Shown: positions 10,891-22,209, counted from the stretch's first letter. The stretch: 64,000 bases of DNA from Excoecaria cochinchinensis (GCA_947683425.1 CANTUQ010000119.1:5853001-5917000); one strand, 5' to 3'. A program made the numbers and translations. The notes: generated from the sequence alone by a model not told the origin.

Positions 10891-12004
10891 TGTGATGCGC
10901 ACTGGACCCCGCGGGCGCCCATTGACCGCTCGCTTGAGGGCTATCGGGCATTTGAAGGTCCGTTGGCAGCTTGTAACAAATTACAAGTGCGTCTATTTTG
11001 GGCAACAAGAAGGTTTCATGGAGTCGCCACCCAATAAAACATTGGAGAAGTTCGTCTCGCCTCAATGAGCCTAAGACGGCGCATATCTCCATCTTGGGCA
11101 AACCAAAGGGATCTTGGAGGCAATCATCCCAATAGAACATTGAGAATGACCCTCTAACCCTATGGAGCCTAGGATTTTTAATTAAGCCTTTTGATGGGAC
11201 ACAAGAGGTGTCTTAGAGGTTCCAATGAGTGATCGGATAGACCTCTTGCCTCGTTGAGCCCAAAGACCAGAGCTGGGTTCGGGACTTCTCATCTATTTCT
11301 ACCTTGATTTAACTTTACATTCAAGTTTTGAATTTATTAGTTCACTTTCTCTCTCCACACGATGCAAATTTTTAATTCAAGCACAAAAATCCACATAAAA
11401 GCGGTAAATATACATAAACAAAAGTAAATGAAATAAATGCTCGAAATTAAATTACAATAAAATTAGGAGCGGAATACAACTCCCATTTTAAAGGTATGAT
11501 ATAAATATACATAAAAAAGACGGGAAATTCATTTATTTTGAGGACTTTGGTCCTCGCATGCGTTTATTATGAAAACGATTTTTATGTGACATTTTCATTG
11601 GCTAAAACAGGACATTGGGTCCTTTAATTTTATGAAATAATCCCAATTTTAACTAATATAAAACAAGTATCTATTCTAATTCGTGCGGAAAAAAGTAAAA
11701 CGAATATATATATAAAATAAGTTGAATAAGAAATAAGGAAAATAAATAAATAAAAAGGAATAGGAAAACTAAACCAAAGACAGGCTTTCCATGATGGTAT
11801 GATGGTTCTTTTCCTCAGCTCAATCCATCCAGGAAGAAGGAAAATACAATACTCACAAAATAAAAGAAATATTAATATTTTCAAATTAAAGCGATACACA
11901 TGTAAATGGAGAGAAAAAGAAAAAAAATAGAATAAGTAAAAATGAAATTGTTGAAAAAAACGTTTTGAAAATGAAAATAAACATAAAAAAGAGGGAAAAA
12001 AGGG

Positions 12005-12180
12005 AAAAAAGCAACAAAGACGAGAGACGGGCTAGTGGCCGACCGACAGCCGTCCCTCATGTGACCGACGGACAATAGGCTTCACATGCTGTCGCTCAAA
12101 TGACAGACGGGTTTATTGCCCATCGCTTGAGCGACAGACGGGCATCGGCGAGCTACATCCCGTCGGTCGCCTCTGGTTTC
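12005..12180. repeat. Hairpin block downstream of donor (GACGGGC type)
   Basis: Successive GACCGACAGC, GACCGACGG, GACAGACGGG and GACGGGCATCGGCG phrases with inverted partners (GCCCATCGC, CCCGTCGGTC). They form degenerate palindromes of 20-40 bp downstream of the LTR splice donor. Confidence 0.75.
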
Positions 12181-12684
12181 TAAAAAATGGGGTAAAAACT
12201 TATTTTTCTCTTTTCTCCTTAAACAAATGACTTTTAGACAAAATAAAGGCAAATAAAAGCTAAATAAAAGATAAATAAACGTGATAAATGCGGAAATAAA
12301 TGTGGTAGATTAATAAAGCGAGTGTCTAGAATATTTACCATCGGATTGTACCTTTCTGGAGTGAAACTTCGGTTGACTTGAACCTTGCACGTCTCACGAG
12401 AAGAAAGCAAAAACCAAGAAAGAAAAATGTCTATATTTCTCCTTGATTTTTTACTGAATTTTTGAAATATTTGAATCCACAAAATGGATGAAAAATAATG
12501 GATTTAGCTTTCTCCAAGTAAAATAGATTCACTTAAAAGTGAAACCAAACCATAGAAAAAGTAAGAAAATATGGGAATTTAATCAAAATAAAGATAAAGA
12601 AAACTTGAGAAGAGGAAGATTTGCCCTTTTAAACTTGCTTTTTGTGACTTTTTCCAAGAAAATTCGAACCCTTTCCAAATGAAA

Positions 12685-12925
12685 GGATGGGCTTGACCGA
12701 CGGGCAGGCCTAGACTCACAGACGGGCGTGCCTGAGTCACCGACGGGACACGTGTCCGTCTATGCTGACCGACGGGACACGTGTTCCCGAGTAAAACCGG
12801 TGGCCGCCTCAACGACCGATGGGTCTGTGATCTACCGACGGGTTGTCCATCCCTGAGAGAGGCGGTGATCACGACGACCGACGAGACATTCAACTACCGA
12901 CGGGTAGACCGTCCGTGGGGCAAAA
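12685..12925. repeat. Hairpin array upstream of TATA (GACCGACGGGC type)
   Basis: At least six GACCGACGGG or ACCGACGGG phrases alternate with inverted forms (CCCGTCGGT-like, CCGTCCGT). A related unit recurs at 13107-13165. In - strand orientation the array lies directly upstream of the TATA-like site of this LTR. Confidence 0.8.
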
Positions 12926-13537
12926 AACTCAAATTTCAAGCTAAAACCCCCAATTCTCCAAATTCCCTTTTCCTATAAAACCTTTTACTTCTCGTAAGCC
13001 CAGAGGATCAAAATTTTCGAGTTCCATCCACTCATTCGGGACTAGGTATCGATTTCTTCATTGGGTAATCTCCGATCTGGATTGCCCTGGGACACGATGC
13101 TTACAGGAAGCTTCAACGAGAGACGGGCGTCTATCCATAGACGGTCAGCCCATCTGTGGAGCAAAATCTCATTTTTCAAAGCTGAATTCTCCAAAACTCT
13201 CTGAAACCTCCCTCTATAGAGAAAAAATTCTTAATCCTTGTAAAACCGAAAGACGAAAACTCCCAAATTCAATCCGCTAATATGAAAATAGACATTGATC
13301 TCTTCATCGGGTAACCCTGATCTTGACCGTCTCAGGACACGGTGTCTACACTGGTTGACAAAGATCGAGCAACGGGCAGCCCATCTATCGGGGCTTTCTT
13401 TAAATATCTCATCTTTTCCTCGAATTTCATGCATTTTTCTCTTTGGACTTCAACCAGAGCTTTTGTTCAACTTTTTCTTCTTTTTTATCTTTTACTTTCC
13501 CATTTATATTTAATTTTTGCCCCAAACCTTCGAAAAA

Positions 13538-13792
13538 ATGTCATCCCTTGTCCTTAGTAAGATGCACCGAATTCTGGATGACACCCGAACTTGGGAAAAT
13601 ACCATTTTATCCCCTTGTTCTAGTCTGAGATTTTTTAGGAGAATTAGCATGGGGTAGAACCTTCTATTAGCTACAGTTTGCTTCTGGGATCCTTGTTTCC
13701 ACGTCTTTTGGTTTACTTACCAAGAATTATGTCCCCTGCCCAAAGAGTTTGTTACAATCATAGGAGCTGAGCTTCCACTCAGCACCCCACCC
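13538..13792 (+). pseudogene. Older Tat remnant: accessory antisense ORF, exon 1 start
   Basis: This piece is homologous over its length to the intact-looking accessory ORF at 60943 of Tat-2 (ATGTC(A/T)TCC start, HRILDDTRTWE-like text, FTYQELCPLPKE). It has a CT-rich leader and a TATA-like TTTAAATA at 13399. Stops occur early (after about 30 codons). It is cut at 13792 by element D and resumes at 18451. In the Tat lineage such an ORF lies between pol and the 3' LTR on the opposite strand. The wider family resembles the plant mobile domain proteins. Confidence 0.7.
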
Positions 13793-16495
13793 TGTAACAC
13801 CCCGTTATCCCCATTGGAAGGATACCGGAGTGCCACGCGAGCAAACACATATAAACGAATCCAAAAACACACTAATAAATAAAATAAAATATGAGATGTA
13901 AAGAAACTTTTAATTATATAGCAGAAAATCCTTTAACATATATCATTTCTATATCGTTTTTACAAAAAGAGGCTCGTAAGCAAATACATATACAAAAAAT
14001 AATAATTGTTCCTTTACAAAAGATTCACTTTGCTATTAACAAGCCATGTACAAAAATAACAGCGGAAGACTCCAAAATAACTTCATCCAAAAAGACTCCT
14101 AGTGGCCGACCTGCAGATATCTCACTCCAAACCGAACTCACCACCTGCACGGGAAAAGAGCCCGTGCTAAGCGATAACGCTTAGTGGGGAGGAACAAAAC
14201 AAACGAACAATATGCATATACAAAATTTATGACAATACAATAATCTAATGATTCAAAATCAAAGGCATCAAAATTACATGTAAACATATCTCCAAATTCC
14301 TTACTTGACATGCATAAATATATACAATACAAGCAATTAAGTACTCAATTCATAATTTTCATCATTCCAAGTATACAGACACAAGGTGCATAATATAAAG
14401 CTATGCAAGAATTCATGTACATCATATACTTGTAATTATGTCAAAAAAAAATGCATCTCAACATATGCAACACATTTAAACATATAGCCTGATCAGTCTA
14501 AAATACTCTCTAGAAGTGGATACGGTCAAATGGATACTGATAGAACACAGTATCCCAAGCATATAGAGACATGAGTCTCAAACATGTACTTTTCATATAG
14601 AGACCGAAGTCTCGCATTAAATCCATATAGACCCATACAGGATCGAAACAAGGATCCAAATGGACCCAAGTATAACGTTTTATCATATAGCAGCTGCACA
14701 CACACTCAGACCTAAGTAAGCGCTTACTTATCCACTACTATGACTTATCCAGGCTTAAAAACACAACTCATCAATTCAAGCACCAATATCAATATGAGAA
14801 TTGAAAATAATTCAAATCTATAATCCATGTATACTTGTATACTGATCACATTTGAAACATGTAAATATAAATATAAAATACAGAAGTTAAAAGAACCTAT
14901 AACTCACATTGAAATAATCCAAACTCATGTAAATTATAAACATGTAAATCATGTACATTAATATTAATTAAGAACACAAATCTCATAATTAAACAATTAT
15001 TAAAATACAATTCAAATCTTTAAAACCCAAACGTTTGATATGTACTGAAAAATCCTTTAAACCAGAAGTTAAAACTTTGCTTTTAGAGAAACTGGGCACC
15101 AGGAAGAAGGCCAGTCACGAGTCACCCAGGCAGTGGTGTCTCGTGACGCTGGCTTCACGCGAGTGCCAGGCAAAACAAGGGCAGTCACGAGCTGTGACCT
15201 ACCATCACGCCTCGTGACGCCTGAGAGGAGAGGGGAGGTCACGAGTTACCTGGGCAGTGGTGACTCGTGACACGCAGGGAAGAGGAAGGTCACGTGGCGT
15301 GACTCTCCGTCACGTCTCGTGACTTCCCAGGGAAGGAGGTCACGGCGTGATGCTCCATCACGTCACGTGTCCTTCTTCAGGGAAGAGGGTCACGGCGTGA
15401 TGCTCCATCACGTCTCGTGATCTTCTTCTCACAAATAGCTTCTCCTTCTCAAAACTCCAGAATTTCCAGAAACCAGAAAACGTTAAAACCAGGAAATCGT
15501 GAAAACAGAGTACATTCAAAACTCAAAAACCCCATTTTGTCTAAAACCATTTTTTATGCAATCATATTTGAATACGTACCTTCAAGTCTCCAGAGTACAT
15601 TTATAGCAATTATAATACAAATTATCCCATTTTTCAATCAAAACAGAAGCAATGCCAGAACATTAACTTCCCAGGAATCCACATTCAAACTCATGCATAT
15701 TCATCTCATTGACATACACAAAGTTATTCTATTCTACAGAAATCATATATACACATTACACTTCTCATGCATTTTGATATTCCAACGCACACAGAAACAA
15801 TGTTCATATCAACACAGCAAACAGGATCCAAAACGAGAAATAACAGACGCTCCCTAACCTGGAAATGAAGTTCAAAAACGCCCACTGTACTCTTCAATCC
15901 ACAACTTTATCTTTTCCTTTATCCTTCTTCTTCTCTTCAACAGATTACATGAACCAACAAATAAAACCCAATATCAATCCAGAGAAAAACAGTAATGCAA
16001 ATCCTTTCTTAAGGAGCAGATGGAGAACCACCTGAAAAACTGACAGCCACTTACCTTCTGAAGCTTCTATCACATCCAAACCCTAGCTCCACAATAGAAG
16101 AACACACATGCAGATGGAAAAGAAAGAATAGAAACACAAGAGAAGAGGAGTGGTTTACGTGAGAGAGAGAATAAGAGAGAAAACCTCAGGTCTTTTGTTT
16201 CCAGCCAACTAAAAATTCCTCAGACCTCTCTTTTCCCTCACACACGTGCACACACTCACCTCTCCACTTGGCACACATGCACGGTTCCCTTAATCCCAAT
16301 TACAAACAGCTCCTCACAAACTTCTCACAGGTCCTTAACAATTTCTTCTTACTCACCAAAAAAAAAATAAAATCAATAAATAATACTTTTAATTCCTTGC
16401 AATTTAATCTTCTTTCACTAGTAAATTACCCAATTACCCTTAAATTATCCAATTAAAAATGCCAATTCCAATTAGGCCACATTTGGGGTGTGACA
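13793..16495 (-). repeat. 3' LTR of element D (2.7 kb)
   Basis: A complete LTR with TG...CA ends. On the - strand it has a CT-rich leader (about 16190-16090), a GAAG/GTAAGT donor at about 16054, a purine-rich exon ending CCAG/GTTAGG at 15859, a hairpin array (15424-15108), the perfect 18-bp palindrome TAAGTAAGCGCTTACTTA (14713-14730) and the CTAAGCG/CGCTTAG plus CACGGG/CCCGTG hairpins (14150-14190). It is nearly identical to the 5' remnant over 17809-18445. Confidence 0.9.
15108..15424. repeat. Inverted-repeat array (GTCACGAG/CTCGTGAC type)
   Basis: Five or six units at about 15113, 15181, 15237, 15289, 15340 and 15388. Each pairs GTCACGAG-like and CTCGTGAC-like arms, for example GTCACGAGTCACC with TGGTGTCTCGTGAC. 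Later units shorten to GTCACGGCGTGATG and CATCACGTC. Confidence 0.9.
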
Positions 16496-16542
16496 ACTCT
16501 CTCCTCCTTAAGAAAATTTCGTCCTCAAAATTTCCTCGCTTA

Positions 16543-17801
16543 TCAAATACAACTCAAATACCAAAACCGAAATGAACAAAACTTAACATATAAACACTTA
16601 CCCGAAGGACCTGCGGCAACGGTCGAATCTTCAGCAATCATAGCATATGCCCTATTCCTATTATGATCTTCTGTAGCACCAGGTCGTTGCACCGTCTCAG
16701 ATGGTGCTCTCGGAGCTCTACTTCCATCCCGATTGCTTCGAATGACATTGGATCTTTTGCTTTCTTGCTGATTCTGATCCTCTTGTCGATTAGGGCAACT
16801 TGCAAACCGATGCTCCATACTCCCACACTTAAAGCATGCCCCGGTAATCTTGCGACACGTACCCCAATGGTACCTATGACAATGCTCACACTCCGGTGCT
16901 CGATTTCCCTTGCTAGCATGCGGTGCCACACTTCCTACTTCTGAAGGTGCTTGAACTGTCTCTCTATTTCCTTGTTCAACTGGAGCACCCTTAGCCTTCT
17001 TAGTACTCACAACTCCTCCATCCGGTGCTCTCCTCTTCTGTGCTATCTTCTGCTTTACCACTTCAGATTCTTCTAACTTCATTGCTGCAGCCACAAGCTG
17101 ATAATACCCCACTGGTTGTAAGACAATCATCGCAGACAAAGGACCTCTGAACACCTCACGAAGTCCCTCCAGAAAATGCCTACATCTGAACTCACCAGTC
17201 AACAACTGTTTGGGCACATACTTACTCAGCCGGTTGAATTCCTTGTCATATCACTCACAGTCATACCCCGCTGCTTCAAACTAATAAACTCTCTCCATTT
17301 GGCTTCTTGGTATGCCTTTGTCACATACTTTTGTTCAAACTCTTGCTTGAAGTATTCCCATGTCAATTCAGCTGGTCGCTGAGGATTCCTCATCACCAGT
17401 TCCCACCAATCATATGCTGATCCTTGAAGCAACGATATAGCACATGAAGCTCTCTGATCTGCGGGACATCTAATCTCTTGCAAAATCCTACCTACCCTCT
17501 TCAGCCAAAACTCAGCCACATCGGATTCATCTAAGGCAGTCCCATGAAAATCCTCTGCTCCTCTTTTTCTTAACAATTCAATTGGAGCCTTAAGAGAAGT
17601 CAACCTATCAACCACTTGCAGTAACCCTTGCACTAACGCTGGATCAAAACCAACTCCTCTATTTGCACCCACAGCTGGTGCAGGTTCCCGCTCATGCCTA
17701 TCCTGTCTCACTGGATCACCTCCTCTGATCGGACTATCTCTACGACCCACATAGACACTGTCCATTGTGTCGCCCATATACTCACTTGGATCTGACTCCA
17801 T
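16543..17801 (-). pseudogene. Element D gag (frameshifted, gag-only)
   Basis: The natural ATG is at 17801. The frame shows the Tekay-type Gag core (GAEDFHGTALDESDVAEFWL, then SLLQGSAYDWWELV) and continues to about 17226. A frameshift follows, and the second frame carries the remaining core and a zinc-binding region with two Cys clusters (CEHCHRYHWGTC and CFKCGSMEHRFASC, about 16800-16900). It ends at the GK codons where protease should follow, then runs into unrelated codons and stops. Gag would package RNA. With the frameshift this copy yields only an N-terminal fragment. Confidence 0.8.
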
Positions 17802-17808
17802 ACAAACA

Positions 17809-18445
17809 CTGGAAATGAAGTTCAAAAATGCCCACTGTACTCTTCAATCCACAACTTTATCTTTTCCTTTATCCTTCTTCTTCTCTTCAACAGATTACAT
17901 GAACCAACAAATAAAACCCAATATGAATCTAGAGAAAAACAGTAATGCAAATCCTTTCTTAAGGAGCAGATGGAGAACCACCGAAAAAACTGACAGCCAC
18001 TTACCTTCTGAAGCTTCTATCACATCCAAACCCTAGCTCCACAATAGAAGAACACACATGCAGATGGAAAAGAAAGAATAGAAACACAAGAGAAGAGGAG
18101 TGGTTTACGTGAGAGAGAGAATAAGAGAGAAAACCTCAGGTCTTTTGTTTCCAGCCAACTAAAAATTCCTCAGACCTCTCTTTTCCCTCACCCACGTGCA
18201 CACACTCACCTCTCCACTTGGCACACATGCACGGTTCCCTTAATCCCAATTACAAACAGCTCCTCACAAACTTCTCACAGGTCCTTAACAATTTCTTCTT
18301 ACTCACCAAAAAAAAAATAAAATCAATAAATAATACTTTTAATTCTTTGCAATTTAATCCTCTTTCACTAGTAAATTACCCAATTACCCTTAAATTATCC
18401 AATTAAAAATGCCAATTCCAATTAGGCCACATTTGGGGTGTGACA
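17809..18445 (-). repeat. Truncated 5' LTR of element D
   Basis: 637 bp nearly identical to 15859-16495, comprising the LTR start to the end of its purine-rich exon. On the - strand it breaks exactly after CATTTCCAG, where the full LTR continues GTTAGG (a donor-like site). Here it is joined to TGTTTGT and the gag ATG. The rest of the LTR, U5 and PBS are absent. Confidence 0.9.
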
Positions 18446-18450
18446 CACCC

Positions 18451-19070
18451 TGTATCCCGACCTACGATTTTGTCCATACGAGGGACATTAGATTGGCCCT
18501 AGGCATTTTTTTCTCAAGTGCTAATAGACTTGCTCCTCGAGGGACCACCTTTGCACTAGAGCCGTTAACCGAGGCACTAGAGGGTTTCTCTACTATATCG
18601 ACCAATTGGGCCAGCATCGTCCTTCTGTTTCGCCTTTCCAGGTATCTGACAGTGATATCTGATGAATTGACTAGCAATTTTTAGCTGTTTGGGATAGTAG
18701 ATGGCATCCACCGCGGGCTGACCCCGTTTTCCTTGATTCTGGCTGAGATGATTTTGGGCTTGGACTCTGTCTGCACTGACCCTTCTGTTGCCTTCACTGG
18801 AAGGCCCTTATTACTGTAGGTATGTCATTATTTTAAAAGGTAATGTCTAGCTTTCTTAGTGGGAAATGCGTCCTTTTAGATTTTGACATAATGCTATGCC
18901 TAATTTGTGCCTGGAGTGGACCCTACCCATTCTAGCGGCTTTTTTTTCCTTGTCTTCTAGGTATGGCTGCAAGAGAAGCTGAGGCTATTATCAAAGCCCC
19001 CTCCCAGGGTGATTAGCCAGTATTCACTGAGGCATTTTCTTCCCCAACAGCAGTTGTACTCTTTTGCCTC
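18451..19070 (+). pseudogene. Older Tat remnant: accessory antisense ORF, rest of exon 1 and exon 2 start
   Basis: Continuation of the ORF cut at 13792, aligned to 61190-61830 of Tat-2. Exon 1 ends CTGTAG at 18819, followed by GTATGT. The putative intron is 18820-18960 with acceptor TCTTCTAG, and exon 2 opens with a WLQEKLRLLSK-like stretch. A stop at about 18682 and another in exon 2 break it. Homology to Tat ends near 19070, where LTR sequence of Tekay-2 begins without a target-site duplication, so this is a deletion junction. Confidence 0.65.
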
Positions 19071-19492
19071 TCCCAATATGTTAATTATTCTATTATATAT
19101 ATGTGCACTCATGGGTATGTTTATGCATCGATGAATTTTGTGAATGGTCATCTATCTCATGTTTTTTCCCACTAAGCATTGTAGCTTAGCACATATGTTT
19201 ATCCATGTAGGTTCTAAAGGCAGTAGTTTTGGAAAGACAGTCCCGTATTTTCAACAGCCAACACTTTAGGGGCTCATGTTTGATGTAGGTTTTGTAATAT
19301 TATAGTTTTAACATGTATATTTTAATACTCTTTTGTATTAAAAGGATCACTATAATATATATATGTAAGAATTTATGCTATGTACATGATGAGGTTGTGG
19401 ATGAAATTTAATTATTATGAGTTTTATTATTTCTATGGTGCAACATCCTTTAGTTGCTGTGGGGAATCATCTCCTAGAGATGTAGTGTGCTA
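19071..19492 (+). repeat. Tekay-2 5' LTR fragment (interrupted)
   Basis: The U5-side end of a Tekay-like LTR. It holds the hairpin CTAAGC...GCTTAG at 19170-19187 followed by a decayed second stem. The final 27 bp of the LTR (CACGTGGG...GCGTTACA) lie at 47997-48023 on the far side of the Athila element. TGCTA is duplicated at 19488-19492 and 47997-48001. The 5' part of this LTR is deleted. Confidence 0.8.
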
Positions 19493-20675
19493 TGATGTGA
19501 TCGCAGCAAGTGTACTGAATCGGCAAGTAATACAGTGGGTTATAATTAAGACCTCGAATTATCGTACCCAAGGGACTGTGTGTGCAAGCAATAAAAATCA
19601 AGTGTATGCTAAAGAATTCCCAATTGTTTGAGTTGATTGAGTTATTTATTGATAAAAATTAAAGAAATTATATAACTAAAATAAGCAAGCATTAATTATC
19701 AAATTAAATTGACGTCAATAAAAGAAAGAAATAAAATGATGGAAAAATTAACAAGATAAGAATTCAAAATAGACGAACGTTGCCCGGGTTCACTCATCCA
19801 CCCCACACCCAAATGTGAATAAAATTAATCTAAGAACCAATTATGAAAGAAATCGGGATAACCCTCTTAACCCAGGCTTCCCAATCCGGAGTCAGCCACT
19901 CTAATTATATGACATCCCAAACCGGAGTCAGCCACATAACTAGCCTATGCATGGGTCTAAAATCCTAAGTTTGGTTTATTTTCCCAATACGGAGTCAAAT
20001 AACCCAGAACTTAATTATCTCACTTACCACTCTAGTCTTAAATCATAAAATTCTACACTTCTAGATTTCCAATCGGAGTCATCTAAAAGATGCAGCAAGA
20101 ATGATAAAAACTGAATATAAATAATCATGGTATTCAATCCATACAACTCAATAACCAATAAAGATACATGAAATAAATCATTCATCAAAACTGGAAATTA
20201 ACTTGAGAAAATAAATCCCATGAATTAATAATAAGAACAAGTGAAATAAACCATTCAATCATATATTCAAATTCAAAAGATGTTCAGAATTCACATCATG
20301 GGTAGGGGATTCAAAGATCCCCCAAACAACTAAAAGACTACTCACGATCCATTACAAAATCAAAAGGAAAGAGGAAAGAATAAACCCAGAAATTCATTAA
20401 GACGTAAATCCCAGTTAAATCCCATGTTCTTCGATCTCCTTCTTCAAATCTTCAATGGAGAAAAATTATGGAAATCTCTGAATGTAAAAACTGTGTATTG
20501 AAATTAAACTATGTGTTTCAAATGTAAAACTCTTGATTTACAAATTAATTCTAAAGATAAAATTGAAAACTTAATTTAAGAACAATAGAAAAAATCTCAA
20601 AATTCTAGATCTAAAACCCTAATATGAAAAATAGCTGCCAAAAATTTGAACTCCCTGCTAAACAGAAAACTTTTC

Positions 20676-20686
20676 TTTTTATATCC
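20676..20686 (-). promoter_or_regulatory. TATA box of Athila 3' LTR
   Basis: The - strand reads GGGATATAAAAA immediately after the last hairpin unit. The same arrangement occurs in the other LTR at 47404-47416. Confidence 0.7.
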
Positions 20687-20689
20687 CAA

Positions 20690-21082
20690 GGAGTCACGGT
20701 GGCAACCAAAATGGTTGTCACCGTGAGGGTGTCGAGGAAGTGAATGTGCCTTGCGAGTAGGATAGGGGTCACGGTGGCAACCAGATTTGTTGCCACCGTG
20801 AGATGCTTCGCTTCTGTCCAGGACTTCCCTATGTCACGGTGGCAACCATATTCCTTGCCACCGTGTCGTACCTTCTCAATTGATTGTGCCTTGGTGAGTA
20901 TTATGTCATGGTGATAACCAGATAGGTTGCCACCGTGAGGTTCTTCTTGCCTGCTTTCTGCCCGATGGATAAATATGTCACGGTGGTAATGACATTGGTT
21001 ACCACCGTGACCTATAGTATGCGTGTATTCTGTTTTTGACTCCTTTGAATGTCACGGCGACAACCAGATAGGTTGCCACCGT
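20690..21082. repeat. Inverted-repeat array (TCACGGTGGCAACC type), Athila 3' LTR
   Basis: Six hairpins, spaced about 65-75 bp, at roughly 20694, 20769, 20833, 20905, 20977 and 21049. Arms are TCACGGTGGCAACC and GGTTGCCACCGTGA with a 3-6 base loop. The unit at 20977 has TCACGGTGGTAA with TTACCACCGTGA, a paired change from C-G to T-A. Confidence 0.95.
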
Positions 21083-21276
21083 GAAGTACCTAAAAATTTA
21101 CTATAACCAAAATTCAAACTCAATCAAAATACTAACTAAAAGGTATAAAAAATTCTAATTTCACTAAGATTGACAAAATTAATCTAAAGTAAGCATGACA
21201 TGACCATAAACACCACTAAACTCCCATAATTCATACAAAAATACTGTCAAATCTAAATACTAAATTGAAGTTATCA

Positions 21277-21293
21277 AAATACCCCACACTTAG
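21277..21293 (-). promoter_or_regulatory. Polypurine tract of Athila
   Basis: The - strand reads CTAAGTGTGGGGTATTT directly before the LTR start TGATAAC. A similar AAGTGTGGGGTACC phrase lies at about 21944-21957, upstream in the element. Confidence 0.7.
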
Positions 21294-22209
21294 ACTTTGC
21301 TTGACCTCGAGTAAATGAATTATCCACATTCCTAAAATTTCAAACTCTAACTCCGAATAAGAAAACTCAACAACAATTATAGCGTTAAGTAGAATAGTCT
21401 TAACCACAAATTCTCAAATCAGCTTATATCAATAAATTTCACGTGTGTTTGTGCTAGGCTAAAAACAAATTTTCTCTTTTCAAAACAAAACAACTAGCGT
21501 AATTCAGCAATTTAGCAAAGGAAATGAAAAAGCAAATAAATTGCATATTGGTTACGCACTTGCAACTCAGGGTAATCATGAGCCTCTCCTTTAGCACCGG
21601 AACCACAAGGGTCATCTCCACTAAACAACTCAAGCTAAGAGTAGGATCATTAGGACTTATTCCAAGGTTAAAATGTTAGGTTAGGGTATTGGCTAACAAG
21701 AGATGTTAAGGAAATCGAACAAAGAGTCAGCCACTCTACCTACAAACACCACTACCCAATTTGAATACAATCTTTCCATGACCTATTTTTAATCCCCCCG
21801 CAGTTGCCAAAACTCGTCTGAACTACCCATAATAAAATAAAAAAAAATTAAACCACAGGAAAACAAAGAGAATAAATTACCTAAAGAAATTTTTCTCTCA
21901 ACCCAATCATTTCTGAATGTAAAAACATTTTCTTCTAATTGAGGGTACCCCACACTTGAATTTTTCTACATCTGACTAACTCAAAAAAATTAAAACAATG
22001 ATCAACCTTTTCATCAAATTCTTCTTTTTGGCTTTTTCTTTTTCCTTTTTTTTTTTTTCAATAAACCAAAATCTCTATTTTTCTTACCACAAATTTGACT
22101 CCATTAAGGGAAATTTAAACGATATAATAGACAACACCCCAAAGTTTCACAATTATTCTCACACCCACACTATTTTCACAGTAAATACCCTTATTTAACT
22201 TTCAATGTT
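21294..22209 (-). other. Athila 3' untranslated region (continues at 24769-25532)
   Basis: AT-rich sequence between the accessory ORF and the polypurine tract, split by solo LTR C. No sustained ORF, promoter or repeat is seen, apart from homopolymer T runs near 22040 and the second polypurine-like motif near 21950. Confidence 0.6.

Larger units (their letters stand above)
4678..13350 (-). mobile_element. Tat/Ogre-type retrotransposon, 5' half (Tat-1)
   Basis: Read on the - strand: 5' LTR (13350 to 10891), PBS, an 0.8-kb leader, degenerate gag (10072 to 8847 and 6240 to about 5630) and protease (5611 to 4679). RT onward is missing because the Tat-3 LTR begins at 4677. Solo LTR A interrupts gag. 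The 5' LTR end at 13350 abuts older Tat sequence with no polypurine tract, which confirms it is the outer edge. Confidence 0.85.
10891..13350 (-). repeat. 5' LTR of Tat-1 (2.46 kb)
   Basis: On the - strand it begins TGTAGACACCGTGTCC at 13350 and ends GCGCATCACA at 10891. U3 carries hairpin array 12685-12925 and then a TATA-like TTTAAAAGG (about 12624-12632). The GTAAATATTC donor is at 12338 and a second hairpin block at 12005-12180. Near the U3 start, roughly 240 bp looks duplicated: GGGACACGATGCTTACA around 13090-13106 echoes the terminal GGACACGGTGTCTACA. Confidence 0.85.
13793..18445 (-). mobile_element. Internally deleted Tekay-like element D
   Basis: An insertion flanked by the exact duplication CACCC (13788-13792 and 18446-18450). 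Read on the - strand: a 5' LTR remnant (18445 to 17809), gag directly after it (17801 to about 16543), about 70 bp, the last codons of pol with the GGAGGAGAG-type polypurine tract, and a full 3' LTR (16495 to 13793). The LTR begins TGTCACACCCC and ends GTGTTACA. PBS, U5 of the 5' LTR and almost all of pol are missing, so it is non-autonomous and probably immobile. Confidence 0.9.
19493..21276 (-). repeat. 3' LTR of Athila
   Basis: On the - strand it begins TGATAACTTCAATTTAG at 21276 and ends in a GATCACATCA-like terminus at 19493. It is about 96% identical by eye to 46222-47996. U3 holds six hairpin units (21082-20690), then a TATA box (20676-20686), then a leader. The remainder is AT-rich with no ORF. 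Confidence 0.92.

Noticed and set aside
16663..16944. + strand ORF opposite element D gag
   Set aside because: Shadow of the zinc-binding region of gag on the other strand.
20690..21082. CRISPR-like array (regularly spaced palindromic repeats)
   Set aside because: The context is a plant LTR retrotransposon. Spacers are similar to one another and shared between arrays, there are no cas genes, and the repeats vary.
22015..22198. Phe-rich membrane peptide ORF
   Set aside because: Translation of T-rich homopolymer runs in the Athila 3' untranslated region.
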